Source: Scytalidium lignicola
Lineage: Eukaryota; Ascomycota; Leotiomycetes
Assembly: GCA_002812745.2 (NCBI GenBank)
Contig: NCSJ02000019.1
Coordinates: forward strand, 186,001-250,000
Length of the DNA: 64,000 bases
Direction: 5' to 3'
Both the position numbers and the translations under genes were made by a program. The notes beneath the pieces were generated by a model. That model was not told where the DNA came from. It did no database searches and saw nothing but the letters and a program-made list of their open reading frames with translations. Of this stretch, positions 24,301-40,469 are shown piece by piece; the first letter of the stretch is position 1, and each line of letters opens with the position of its first letter.

Positions 24301-27017
24301 GTATTTCACGAGCCCCAGAAAGTCTGACATCCTCCAGTCCATCCGTGGAGCAAAAAGCAAATATGGCAAAGAATTAAGAACTCTAAAATCCTTTGAGAGG
24401 CTTGTCCGACCACAAGATGTCCCCGGGACTCTTCTTAACATAGCTTTTACAAATATGGCAAGCAATGATCAAGTACTCCGTCTTGCATCATATAATCTCC
24501 TTTCTGCTCTCTGTCGAGCCTTCAAGTTCGCTGAAGACTCCAAATTTTTGAACGCAAAAGGTTCGTCAAACCCCCTTTTTCTCGGTTATGATTAGTTCTG
24601 ATCAGAGAGACTTGTCTCTTGTAGAGTTATGTGTGCCCCTGAATCCCTCAAACTTCATTGTTGAAATCAGCTCACATCTTGCTATGTCTGAGCCCCAACT
24701 CACCCTAGACTTTCTCAATGAGTTTTTCGTAGGATGGGAGAGCTTCCCATATGATCAACGACCTCTGAGTCTAGCCTATATGGCGCCGTGGTTGCCAAGT
24801 TTGAGGACTAGCCTTATTCCCACAGATCCTGATGGAGACAAAGCTAGAGAAAAAGTTGCTGTAATATTCCGCAAAATCATTGAAGTTGCACTCTCTAATC
24901 TTGCTCTGAGTAATACTCTTGAGCAGAGAGTTTGGCCGGTCATCTGTCAAGATGAACTTTACAAGGATCTGTTCCTGGAAGAAGTTCTAAAAGCCGCTTT
25001 GGGTTTTGGAATCGATGACGAGCGAACAGAAATCCTCGGATCTATTATTGCCAGCCTTGGAACGGTAACAATTCGAGGAAAACTCCTCTCACGTCTTCGA
25101 AAGGCTCTTAATAGATCCTCGTTGCGTCCAACAAGACATCTACCAGAGAATTCGGTCTGGGGAGAGATTTGTGTACTCCTGCGCCTATGTCTCTCGACCT
25201 CCTTCGATAGTGGGGTTCAGCCACAACTATACCTGCCAGAAATCTTCCACCTTGCTACAATGCTTGCCAATACTGGCTCTACTATGGTAAGACTCATCGT
25301 ACATCATTTACTTATTAATACTGTGCACTCCATGTGTACCACCTTTGCATTGGATGATGGGAAATGTGCCAGACTGAAAGTCTTACTCGTATCACTCTCG
25401 GAGACACGTAATGAGTTTCTCTTTAACACTCCCATCCGGGACGGCACAAGTAGTTCACTCTCGCAGGAAACAGGCATTTCGACCCTTCAAGTTACAGAAA
25501 ATCTTGCTGTGCTATTGTCCGAGATCAGTATTGTTGGTGCGCCATCGATTGACTTATCCAACGCTTGGCGCTCTAGGTGGATGAGTCTAGTCGCCAGCAC
25601 GGCGTTTCAGAGCAATCCTGCCATCCAGCCCAGAGCATTCACAGTCATGGGTTGCCTCGCCCGTGAGGATGTAGACGATGATCTCCTATACCAGGTCCTA
25701 GTGGCGCTTCGAAATAGTATCGGTCGATTTATGGAGGATAATGACAGTGAAATGCTTATATCAATCGTTGCGTCCCTAACGAGGATGATGGATAAGCTAC
25801 CTTCTGCATCTCGTTACGGTCTCCAACTCTTTTGGCTTGCATTATCTCTCGTACGACTAGTCCCTACTGGCCTTTTCAACACTACAGCACTATTTTTAAA
25901 CGCGGTCCTGAACAACATCAATACTTCCGGGGATTTCAAGGGCGGGCGTATGATAACAGCTCTGCTACAAGGTAGACTGCCTATAGAGGATGCAGCTTCT
26001 CAGCTGGACGAGAATTATGGCATTCACTTTACCCCCGAAAACTTCCATTTCGCTATCTGCGCCTCTTTAGTAAAGGGGCTGACAGACTCTGTCACGAAGC
26101 CTACAGCTATTTACGTCCTCTCCTCATTCCTAGAAATTACGAGTTCAAGTATGCCACAAGGAATGAAGTTCCCCACCGATACAAGTTGCCTACCTTACAT
26201 CGGGCTTCTCATGTCCCGGGCAATGACACAACAGGAGGTAAGGGATAGCTTGTGGCTTGCCAAGATGACATCTGCTGGTCTAGGCGATGTCGAAGATGTT
26301 TTAGGCATGCTTGGCCTAGCTTCAGTAAAGGATAAAGAGCTTCTGCTCAATGCAGCCATCGCAATTGTGGATTTCCGGTATTTGGAAGAGACAGTGCAAA
26401 CCCGAGATCTAATATGGCTCAATCGAATAGCCCTTAAGCGGCCAGCAGTTATTCTCCATCTGTAACTAAATCCCTTCCTATAGTAATAACGGCCATGTGT
26501 GCTAACTGGTCTAGATGCGGGCCTATTATCCGTATTCTTGATGACATACTCATCTCGTGTCAAAATGCGGCAACGCTTGAGGCAGCGCACGAGCTTTTAC
26601 GAACCTTAACATCAAATCGTAAGTTCGTCGGTAGTATGGACACGGCGGAAATGTTAGATGAGGTTCTGGATGGCATCGGATTTGGTGGCTTGTGGAAATC
26701 CTCTACATTTCACATACCAAATGTGAGGGAGAGGCAATGCACGACATTGACTGACAGACTCATCGAGGTATGTGTGATGCAGGCGATCGGAAGGTGTTAG
26801 GTGTAGTAGTATCGAGATGCTAACATACAAATGCCAGCTCATTATCGCGTAAGGACGAGCTGAGGCGACTGAATCCTGCTTGTCCTCCCAGGTGCAATAT
26901 TCGAAACGCTGCCAAAGCCTTCTAGGAATCGAGATTGTGATTGAACAACTGATGTGCATCCAAACTGGTTACGAGAGTATTTTGGACGCTACGATAGATC
27001 ATAGATACCCTATTTGA
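18310..27017 (+). CDS. IRA1: Neurofibromin / IRA-type Ras GTPase-activating protein
   Basis: Negative regulator of Ras: speeds GTP hydrolysis and so lowers cAMP/PKA and MAPK signalling. I read 14 exons: 18310-18363, 18421-20001, 20065-20393, 20448-20568, 20619-22148, 22204-22363, 22417-22709, 22767-23054, 23103-23474, 23522-23608, 23657-24560, 24625-26461, 26515-26767 and 26892-27017, 7935 nt in total, 2644 residues, with consistent phases. The RasGAP domain covers about residues 1205-1560: the arginine finger region is ELLRRNCVATKM near 1265 and the FLR..PA signature is FLRFFCPAIVAP near 1380. A Sec14-like plus PH-like module follows (MWHRPFGILIDATCYNG near 1610, then FRYVMPVSVISL). Long helical repeat arms flank it, as in NF1. 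The most 3' exon is the least certain: an alternative exon at 26838 would end after four codons. Confidence 0.93.
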
Positions 27018-30000
27018 TTTGATTTGATTAATGTACTGTTCTAAAATCAACCTTTGTTACAATTTAGTGAATAACGACCTGACCTGGACCTAAGAAAGAC
27101 AATGACGTGAGATCTGTAATCTTCAGAAGATGATACCCTCTTATTTCCTGCTTATTGAAGTCTGAAAGAGGGAGGGAAAGTTGGAGGAATCTGCCGGTAC
27201 GTTTAAGAGACAAGAGGGCATTTCGAGAGGGGGGCGGTTGGGCAGATGATACAATGATGATGAGGCTTGTCCATGCTACCGGTAGGGGAGTTCATTGTGG
27301 TGATTCAGGTATTAGTGTATGTCAGCAAGGTTCCATGTATTGTACGTTGGTTGACACTACTTTCATAATTCCCGCACTAGGTTATTACAAGTCCAGACCA
27401 AAGACGGGTTCGTGATTGGCTTGGTGAATGGCATGCATGACGGTTACTGTGTTTCGTCGCTACCCGTGTCCTTACGTCCATCGGGATTGCCCTAGTGGAC
27501 GTGATGAAGCAATCTACAGATCTTTGGTTTTGTGTAATTAGTTGCCGAGGTTCAGAGGCCAGATGTCATGACGTCATCAACGCTCGAACATATCACAGTA
27601 ACTTAAACTATCACCGGATCGTGTACGGAATCATGGCTGGAACACCAAAAGATCACCGCCTAAGCAGCCTAGCCAATGACTAAGTCCTGGCCGAAGAAGG
27701 TACATGGTACATCGGTTGCTTGAATGAATCGAGGTATTCCGGTAGGCGTGGTACTCCGGTACTCGGGTACTTACGTACTTATGTACTGTACCACGCGTAC
27801 CTCCGTACAGTACCTTGGGTTGGGAGAGAGAAGGCGCTTCGACAGTAACAATGGTGCATAACTTGCACATCCTTGGCCAAGAGAGCAAAAAAAATGCCAG
27901 CAGATGAAAGGGAAAAGCCAGGCGAATGGAAATGATATGCGACGCATAGTTTGTTTGTTTGTTTGTTAGTTGGCTGGTTGGTTGGTTGAACCAGGAAAAC
28001 TTTTTCCTCTCCTTTCTCTACATCTTTTCTTCCCAGGTTCCAACACACTTTCCATCTCCAACAAAATCCTCAGTGAGTGATGAAACCGCCCAACCCATTC
28101 CAGCCGATGCAATCATGAAAATCCGAGATGGCCTAGACCGCGCGCACGATGCCCAAACGATCGCGGGAGGATCTCGGAAGCATGGGTGAAGGGAAGGAGC
28201 GGAAGGGGGATATGACTTCCACCTTAGGAATCAAGAACGTCCCATGTTGTCGATGGGAGCAATAATGCTGCAGCGATCAAGCCTCACCCTGCCCACCTGC
28301 CCACCTAGCACTGCTCTCCCATAGGCTGGCTCGAGTCTGGCTAAGGCGACTCGGGCCTGACTAAGGGGCCCAAAGCAGCAAGGTGCGAGGGATTACGTGT
28401 GGCTGACATGTGGCTAGAAGAATTTTTGCAGGAAATTTTTGTCGGGTCCATGGGATTGGTTGTGTGCCAGGGCCAAGCACACGAAAAGGCCCTTCCAACA
28501 AATCCTCCAGCCCAGCCCTACTGTACTGTACTGTGCTGTACTGTTATTGTACTATACATGTATCTCCCACTGCGCTGTCCACTTACAAGTGCGGCAGCAA
28601 CACACACCGACACTTTTGTGCCTGTACAGGAGTAAGTACCTGCACTTGTGCTGCAATCGGGTTTTTATGCAACTCGTGGTCGATCCCAGGCGCCCCCCCC
28701 CCGGCCGTTGGCTTCGCGCATGTCCGATTGCACCTGCACCGCCACACCCCTCCATCGATGCTGGCGCCAACCCCTGCGTGCCACGATCTGCACCATACGG
28801 TAGGGCTGCGTTACTAAACGCATCTTTTGCGCCGTGTGCCTTCCACCAATTGCGGAAGGCGCACCGAGTTATGCAACATGGTTACTCGAACGCGATTCAT
28901 GTCATGTCCATCGTCTGCATGAGCAATGCAAGAAGAAAAAAAGAGGGAAAGAGAGATAAGTCCATCCGTGGTATCTGCCAGTCTCCTTCTCGTCTTCTTC
29001 AGCCAGATATTATTGAACTTTTCCCTCCCAAGCGCCGGGTAAAAAAGGTCTGGGTACTCGTATCCCTTTCTGGCCTTTCTAGAAAAACTTGCGAGTTCAG
29101 TGGAGTGGCAAGCACCACTGCTGCACAGGGCCTATCAGGTTTAATTATCGAGCTTATCGGAAGTTATCATTCGAGTCATTATTTCCGTCTTCTCGTACAG
29201 CTAACTACAGCATATTCCTACATGCCAACAACTAGCTTACACGAGGCTCTATCGCACATCCTAGCGTGCTTCTCCGTCCCAAATAAGGAATGCAGACGTG
29301 GTATCATACAGTATACGAGTACCNAAAAAAATATTGAATATTATGAAAAAAGTACGGATTCGTATTAATGCTTCTAGGCCCTTTGAGTCAGCTGTTGTAA
29401 CGCCGGCTGGCCTCGTAAACTTTAGTTAGAAGAGTCCGTGGAAGCGGCCAGATGGCTCACAGAAGGCCAACGTGGTAGGCAGCTAATTCTGGGCAAATCC
29501 AGCTGTGGTTGATCATGGCAAGTGTTTCTGCTACTGTATTAACAACAGTATAGTGAACACATTTTTTTCTCTTCTACTTCTTGAGTTTCATGCTTCTGAT
29601 ATCCCCTCATCCGCGGTTGGCGAGCGCAAGGGCACGGGGTGCGCCGAGCGTGACAAATTTGCGTGCTCACACCCGTTCTTTCTCCAAGGGTATCAAGGAA
29701 AGTCGGGATCTAAGAGCAGCACCTGACGCTGGTCAGACTCCGAAGAATAAAGGCAGCGGTGCTGACAACTCGAGCTACAGCAGCTGCCAAACCAAGGCAA
29801 GCATTTTCAAAGATGTGATCGCGAATTTACAACTGTGACTTGACTTCGTTCAACCCTTTCGGCGACCACGGAAAGGCACGTCCGGTACATCACGTGCACA
29901 TCGAATTTACCTGTATGGCTGCGCCGTGCTTTCCAGAACCGTATCAAACTTTCAGCTACCTGTAGCGTTGTATGTGAGGGAAGCACCGCCTCGAGTTTCC

Positions 30001-30984
30001 ACCTAGAAGGGCATTGTGTGTCATCTGCTTGAGGGGCCTGCTGGTTGATGTGCTGCTCATCAAAGTTGGCAACTCGTGGTCCAGAAGCCCACTCTGGCGG
30101 GGGGAAAGCTGCGGCGCAATGAGAACAACGCAGCAGATCTGGACCCGTTAGTGGGACGGCCTAGCAGCTACACTCAGTTGACGATGTACAAGACGGTCAA
30201 AAAAGGGAACCAAGTAGTCGAGTACAAAAGTACTGTACTGTGCAGTACGCAGAGCAGGGGGGGTGGCAGGGAGCATGAGCCCTTTCCTTGCACGGCAGTC
30301 GCATTGCACCAAGAATAGCAGACTCTGGGGTAACCGCCGGTCTAGCCGACGGGAAAATGTTGGAGTTTGGGGGGAGAAGGAAGAAACGCCGCCGCTATGC
30401 GAGGCTGTCGTGTACGATCGGGGAGAGTCAGCACCCTATTGTTACATTACTCGCGGCTGGCGGTTGGTTGGCACTGTTTGGCTGGCTCGGAAAGGAAAGG
30501 AAAGAAATTTTTGGGCGCTTGAGCCAAAGGGTCGTCCGTGGCTGTGCTGCAGGAAGGCTGGTGATGGTGGGCTGGTGCAACTGGTGTGTGGTGTCGCGTG
30601 TGCCGAGGCGATGACAAATAATGTACCGGTACTTGGACGGTACCAGCCCTTCAGATGGATTCCTCAGGTACCTGCCCAACGGTACTTCCAAATCCTGCTT
30701 TCGGCCATCTTCCAGAAGGTCCACCTCCCAGCCAGACAGGGGTGTAGGCGAAGTGCGGTCCCAAGGAAGGACCTGCGGTGGACCAGGGTGTGACCAGCAC
30801 AACCCGGATGTATCCAAGGGTGCGCGCCAGGGTCCCAGCCTGCTGCGTCATTATCCAGACCCCGCCGCCCAATCAGTCACGACGATAAGGGCACCCCGGG
30901 CATGCATCATCAGCCAGAAGCCGTTGCTCCGCTGCCCTTCTTTTCTCACCCCTCCTTCATATAATTCATCGCTCTCGCTCCACC
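27018..30984. other. Long non-coding interval upstream of the RPN4-like gene
   Basis: About 4 kb without a supportable gene. Composition shifts from AT-rich (27.0-27.1 kb) to a GC- and CT-richer, low-complexity character. It contains GTAC clusters, a (TTTG)n/(GTTG)n stretch at about 27948-27988, tandem-like CTGTA repeats near 28518-28555, and a C-run near 28693. Open frames of up to 309 codons exist (28439-29368) but begin with TTG, cross an N at 29324 and have no recognisable protein character. The interval may hold an extended promoter or leader for the downstream gene, or a non-coding transcript; the sequence alone does not decide. Confidence 0.5.
27700..27813. repeat. GTAC cluster (11 copies in 114 bases)
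   Basis: GTAC occurs at 27700, 27707, 27751, 27759, 27767, 27774, 27783, 27788, 27797, 27805 and 27810. Because GTAC is self-complementary, and because CTGTACC and TACAGTACC recur, the right part can also fold into an imperfect hairpin. A random base pair sequence would be expected to hold less than one copy in this length. Confidence 0.8.
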
Positions 30985-31419
30985 ATGCCATCATGTCTTC
31001 TTTTCGCCTCCGAACAATTTTACCACACACCAATCCTCAATCTTGACAAACACAAGGAGGATACCGAGTCACCGAAGATCGATCAGATATCTACGGCGAC
31101 GCATAGGTCAATCAAAGCACCAGATTACCAGGCGTCCTTACTCTTGCGTAGTCGAACTTTCTCGAAACCGCGAGTGCCTTCCTCCCCCAAAACCGCAATC
31201 CAGGCCACTGCACATGACCTGATTACGAACCTCCCGTTTTACGAGTCACACTACTTCTTTCCCAAGTCTCCCCCCAACCCCCAACCCATTCCTCGTCACA
31301 TATATATATCTCGCACACAGACCTCTTCCGTCGGGCACTTTTGCCACTCCTCCACTACACACTCCACTCTCGCCGCAAACTATGATCGTAGCTCAGAATC
31401 ATCCACGACGTCAAGCTAG
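30985..31419 (+). other. Upstream ORF overlapping the RPN4-like start (144 codons)
   Basis: An ATG in a good context (caccATGcc) at 30985 opens 144 codons in a frame different from the main gene and ends 38 bases past its ATG at 31382. The predicted peptide is Ser/Thr/His-rich and not recognised. If the transcript begins upstream of 30985, this frame would restrain translation of the main ORF; if it begins downstream, or if the leader is spliced, it is irrelevant. Listed as a possible regulatory uORF, not as a gene. Confidence 0.35.
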
Positions 31420-33412
31420 TTTCTACCAAGAGTGGTCTCCAGCAACGGCTTCCACAACACTTGCGCCTGCTTCAGCGGCGACCTCAACTCCTCCACAGAC
31501 GTTCTACGACCTCAATCCTCCTCCAGCAGCGAACAATCTCTTTTCCTTCGACTCCGACCCAACACTCTTCGACTTCCCAGTGCAGCGCGTCGCCACCAGT
31601 CAGGCGCAACCGCTGATGCAGTCCGATCATACCAACGCAGGCTGGCATTCATCGGGCCATCTCACTCCAACGTCCGCAACACGATCATATCACCACCACC
31701 AGAGGGAATCGTCGTTATCCTCGCTGGGCTCAACAGGTCCGGCATCGCCATACACGGCCACCACGTCAAATCCACACGTCGTCGAGTACAATGAGTCGAA
31801 ACCTCTGACGCCTGCGCATACGCCATCACAGGAGTCATTTTTGCCATCACAGTACACGAGTTATTACGCAAATCCTCATAATCTGATGATGATGATGGGA
31901 GGCAGCGACGGTTTGAAGGGGCAAGCTGACGCAGGACTGATGCCTGCGCCGGATTTCGGACATGGCGGTGGAAGACCATCGGCAGCGTCGGTGGCAAGCA
32001 GCAACGACGTTCCCTCAACGCCACCTTCATACGAAGGGGATAGACGGCAAAGAATTGGTGAGAGCTCCTCTACTACTGCCTGTGCCAGCGTCGATTTATG
32101 GTTGAATGAATGCTTACAACTCTGCGACAATCTAGCCTACAGAACGGCCGCTCCCAAGCTCGACCGAACCATGACAGACATCTATCAAGATGAGCTGTAT
32201 AACCCAAGTTTCCACATTACGTCTGCTCCTCCTACGAGACCACAGCAATCGGCGACACACTCTCCACAGTTGGACATCTTTGCTCAGCGATTACAAGCCG
32301 CGAACAAGCAGCATTTGAATGCCTCCAACACTCACACAGGTCTCGCAGTACCGTCACGCGAGCGATCTCCCTTCCGACAAGGTTCTCCTTTAGCACTGTC
32401 CGGGCATGAATTTCCAGCGCAATCGCCAAACGTAAGGTTCGGCACTGCGATGCATATGCGGGAACAGCAAAAGGCTGAAAACGATGCGAGGGCACTTCAG
32501 ATGCAGTTGGAACGGTCATCACCAGAACAGGTGCCTCCAAAGACGGTATCACCAAAGGATGTTGACCTAGTCTATCACAAATCTGAAGAAGACATGAACA
32601 TGCCGCTCTTTCCGCCGCAGACACAACCACCCCAAATCTACCGCCATCGCCCGCAAGGCAACATGCGCGAGCCTTCCGATCTCGACGATAGCATGTCTCA
32701 GCAAAGCTATGGAAGTATGGCAACTACGAGGCGAGAAAGCTCGTCAGGATACTCCAACTCTTCACAACAGACACATCCGGGCTCGACTTTCAACTTTGCA
32801 CCTCCCGCCATCCCTGGAAGTATGAGGCAAGTACCGCAACAGTATCCATTCGTATCTCACCCTCGGAGGCCGCCTACCAACATGTCGAATGCCACCCAAG
32901 AATTCCACCCCACACTCGCGTCGATGGAGTCCAGCGGTAGCGAGTACACCAACGACGCCGAGCTCAAGAAGCCCAGCGGCGCATCAGCGGATGGTGGTAC
33001 GTATACTTGCACATACCACAATTGCACGCTGCGCTTCGACACGCCGGCAAAGCTTCAGAAACACAAGAGAGAAGGGCATCGACAGTCGGCATCACTGGTG
33101 GGAGCGGGTGAGGAGGGTGGCATGACCTCGGCGGCCCATCTACGAAACTCACAAGCTGGACCACACAAGTGCGAGCGCATCAATCCCAGCACGGGCAAGC
33201 CATGTAACACCATCTTCTCGCGGCCTTACGATCTTACACGTCACGAGGACACGATTCACAATGCCAGGAAGCAAAAGGTGCGATGTCATCTATGTACCGA
33301 AGAGAAGACGTTCAGCCGAAACGATGCCTTGACGAGGCATTTCCGGGTTTGTCATCCTGACGTGGAGTTCCCCGGTAAGCGCAGAAGAGGAGGAGGAGCA
33401 GTCCATGGCTGA
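31382..33412 (+). CDS. RPN4: C2H2 zinc-finger transcription factor, Rpn4-like
   Basis: Probable proteasome-gene regulator. The N-terminal two thirds is low complexity (Ser/Thr/Pro/Gln, His and Met runs) as expected for an activation region. The conserved C-terminal part has C2H2 fingers: CTYHNC...LQKHKREGH, then CERINPSTGKPCNTIFSRPY with DLTRHEDTIH, then CHLCTEEKTFSRNDALTRH with FRVCH, ending in a basic tail (GKRRRGGG). The paired RPYDLTRHEDTIH and NDALTRH signature is what I associate with fungal Rpn4-type factors. The ATG at 31382 follows a CT-rich leader. The open frame runs 676 codons, but 32058-32135 (78 nt, GTGAGA..CTAG) looks like an intron without stop; splicing yields 650 residues and joins RRQRI to AYRTAAPKLDRT. 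Zinc-finger factor is certain; the RPN4 name is inference. Confidence 0.8.
   Translation: MIVAQNHPRRQASFYQEWSPATASTTLAPASAATSTPPQTFYDLNPPPAANNLFSFDSDPTLFDFPVQRVATSQAQPLMQSDHTNAGWHSSGHLTPTSATRSYHHHQRESSLSSLGSTGPASPYTATTSNPHVVEYNESKPLTPAHTPSQESFLPSQYTSYYANPHNLMMMMGGSDGLKGQADAGLMPAPDFGHGGGRPSAASVASSNDVPSTPPSYEGDRRQRIGESSSTTACASVDLWLNECLQLCDNLAYRTAAPKLDRTMTDIYQDELYNPSFHITSAPPTRPQQSATHSPQLDIFAQRLQAANKQHLNASNTHTGLAVPSRERSPFRQGSPLALSGHEFPAQSPNVRFGTAMHMREQQKAENDARALQMQLERSSPEQVPPKTVSPKDVDLVYHKSEEDMNMPLFPPQTQPPQIYRHRPQGNMREPSDLDDSMSQQSYGSMATTRRESSSGYSNSSQQTHPGSTFNFAPPAIPGSMRQVPQQYPFVSHPRRPPTNMSNATQEFHPTLASMESSGSEYTNDAELKKPSGASADGGTYTCTYHNCTLRFDTPAKLQKHKREGHRQSASLVGAGEEGGMTSAAHLRNSQAGPHKCERINPSTGKPCNTIFSRPYDLTRHEDTIHNARKQKVRCHLCTEEKTFSRNDALTRHFRVCHPDVEFPGKRRRGGGAVHG
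32058..32135 (+). other. Probable 78-nt in-frame intron of the RPN4-like gene
   Basis: Donor GTGAGA after ATTG, acceptor TCTAG before CCTAC, with a branch-like gcttacaac about 20 bases before the acceptor. The length is a multiple of three and no stop occurs in frame, so the ORF stays open whether or not it is removed. The encoded 26 residues are Cys/Leu-rich, unlike the Ser/Pro/Gln-rich surroundings. Confidence 0.7.
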
Positions 33413-34812
33413 TGATGAATGAGGGGAGAAGGAGGGGGGGGAAATTATTACGAGACGATCAGCACCATTATTTTCCCCAATCCTCCATCACCTATTTCTC
33501 TTTTCTCAGTCTTCACACACACACACACACACACACACGACTATACATGCATGATACGGATCAGCTTCAAAGCACACGATGCGAAATAAGGCGACCAGCC
33601 ACGTCCAGGAATTGATTGATGCGCGCACACGTGAGAGGGAGAGAGAGAATGTGTGTGTGTATTGAATGTGTGGTAGTGTGATTGCTGTTCGGACGACCAC
33701 AGACCACCGACACACCACCCTTCACCCGCCTTTCCGTCGCTTGGGAGCGGCGTGGTTTGTTGCAGGCGCCCTGTGACGTCATGGCGAGTGGATGCGGGCA
33801 CAACGACGTTGCATCTTGCTGTGCGGGAAAGCGGGAATTTCCCTCCACACAAACCACAAATGACGATGATTTTCTGGTCCTTTGCTTGGTCCACGGTGGA
33901 TGCAATGCGTCTCATCTGCTCCTCTCCATTTCATCATCGCTCATCCACAGTCGTCATCATATGCGCTTATTCCTTGTATNAAAAAAAATTTTTCTAGGAA
34001 GGGTTATCAGCGAGCACAGGTCTATTTTTATCACTGGGTATATTCTTAATTCTTAAATCTCTTTTTTTCCATTGGTTTCCTTTTCTGTCATGCTTAGAGG
34101 CGCCAGTCCCCAGTTATTGTGTTGCGCTATCACGTGCTATGACACTCACCTTGCTGTTGCTATATTTATGCATATATATACTCTTAATAATTGCATTGGA
34201 TAACTTGTTGGATTAGCCTAAAAGAAAAAAATGGAGAAAAACGGGTTTGGGATAGACTAGACTTGGGTTCTCATGTTATATGATCAGTCATGCTGGCNTT
34301 TTTTTTTGTTTCCTTACCTATTCCTTGTTTCTTTCCTGTTGTTGCGCTCTTATAGTGCAGTGTATTCTTATGTTGGAAAATTATGATGGATGAAGATTAT
34401 GTATTTCAATGAGCGAAGGACGGATATTATGGCACACACTGTACTACATAGTTGGGTATTGATCATACTACAGAATTGGATAGAATATAACGATCGATGT
34501 ATATCAAATATCAAAGTATCATTTAATCTGACATCATACTAATACTAGAACGGTTGTCTACCGCATGCGTGAGGGTGGTGGCATTGAGAAACTTGCTAAA
34601 GCCGCTGGTCACAGATAATTTCCACCATTTCAGAACTTGTATATTCGTCGATTACATATCTAAGTGGCTGTGTTTATGCCGCATTCTATGCTGCCCTTAG
34701 TTGCAAAGAATATTTATTCCATGTAAACATGCCTTCAAAACATACATTACCTCGTAACCCCATCGAAGAGAATGGGCTGCTCACTTTGTCGAATCCGTAA
34801 TTCCCTCATGAG
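33413..34812. other. Convergent interval between RPN4-like gene and ARO1
   Basis: About 1.4 kb holding the 3' regions of two convergent genes. It has a (CA)n microsatellite, a GT-rich tract, Ns at 33980 and 34298 beside A and T runs, and AT-rich sequence to the right. No gene is supportable. Confidence 0.5.
33514..33538. repeat. (CA)n microsatellite
   Basis: An uninterrupted CA run of about 12 units, roughly 100 bases after the RPN4-like stop codon and so probably in its 3' UTR. A complementary GT tract lies at 33649-33661. Confidence 0.95.
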
Positions 34813-39648
<4,836 letters not shown>

Positions 39649-40046
39649 CTATAGATATAACGGTGACAGAGATCTGGGCAAGCTCATGACTCAACTCATG
39701 GATCGGCCTGTTGTTCGGGCGCTACAGGACTAGGTTTTTTTAACGGCTAGGGTGCGCAACCTTGCAGTGGCGTGAGTTCGGTTAAAACAAAGCCGCAAGC
39801 GAGAGCTTTGCGCAAACCTTATTTTCACTTGCCCTGCCATCAACTTTCGACGCCTTCGGTTCCCATTGCATCCTCGTGTGGGGGCATTTGGAACTCCATA
39901 TTGGCCAAACCCTATTAATGAAACATCATCGAATTGTTATACATTTTGAAAAGGAAATATTGCGACTTTGCACAACACAAATCTAATTTGATAACCACTT
40001 CGATTTTCGAAAGCCTCTGGGTCCTACATTGTACGCAAAACATATA

Positions 40047-40202
40047 TGCGATAATGTGTATAGGTTTAATGAGGAGTGAGTTAGGTGTTCAGATAGTGGA
40101 CGTAAGTCCAAATATATACGGTGGGTGCTGGTACTGTAGGTTGTGTTTCCACGTAGTCGTAGATAGAGCTATCTCGCATGTCATGTGGCCAGCCATTCAG
40201 CA
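40047..40202 (+). mobile_element. MITE-like repeat, copy A-left (shortened)
   Basis: Shares the family body: GTATAGGTTTAATGAGGAGT, then GCTGGTACTGTAGG, GATAGAGCTATCTCGCAT and the end ATTCAGCA. Its outer end is degraded (TGCGATAA instead of TGCTGAAA) and it lacks about 45 bases present in other copies. It faces copy A-right in inverted orientation across a spacer of about 67 bases. Confidence 0.75.
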
Positions 40203-40269
40203 ATTATAGCATCACTCCCAACTGTGACAATGTATCACAATTTCCTTGTCGGAAATATGTACCTAGAAA

Positions 40270-40469
40270 TGCTGAAAGTCTGGTCACGTGATATGCGAGA
40301 TAGCTCTATCCATCACGTGATCAATTTGATATCACGTAATTATAGAGGAACACACCTACAGTGCCAGCCATCCTATTTTACCTACCTAAATGTATATAAT
40401 CTGGCCTTACGGCCACTATAGCTCAGTAACGAATTCACTCATTTTTAAACCCAATACTGTATTTCAGCA
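40270..40469 (-). mobile_element. MITE-like repeat, copy A-right (200 bp)
   Basis: Begins TGCTGAAAG and ends TTTCAGCA on the plus strand, so it has 8-bp inverted termini. Inside are two CACGTGAT motifs, ACACACCTACAG, CCTACCTAAATGTATATA, GGCCTTACGGCC and AGCTCAGTAACGAATTCACT. Together with copy A-left it forms a large imperfect foldback. Confidence 0.82.

Noticed and set aside
24588..24624. ATG at 24588 as start of a separate gene
   Set aside because: The region continues the neurofibromin reading; an acceptor at 24623-24624 joins it in phase to the preceding exon.
28439..29368. 309-codon open frame on the plus strand
   Set aside because: It begins with TTG, includes an N at 29324 and shows no domain or coding-like composition; the interval is GC-rich low complexity where long open frames arise by chance.
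30263..30793. Overlapping open frames of 108-176 codons in both strands
   Set aside because: They overlap each other in several frames, have no recognisable protein character and lie in the GTAC-rich non-coding interval.
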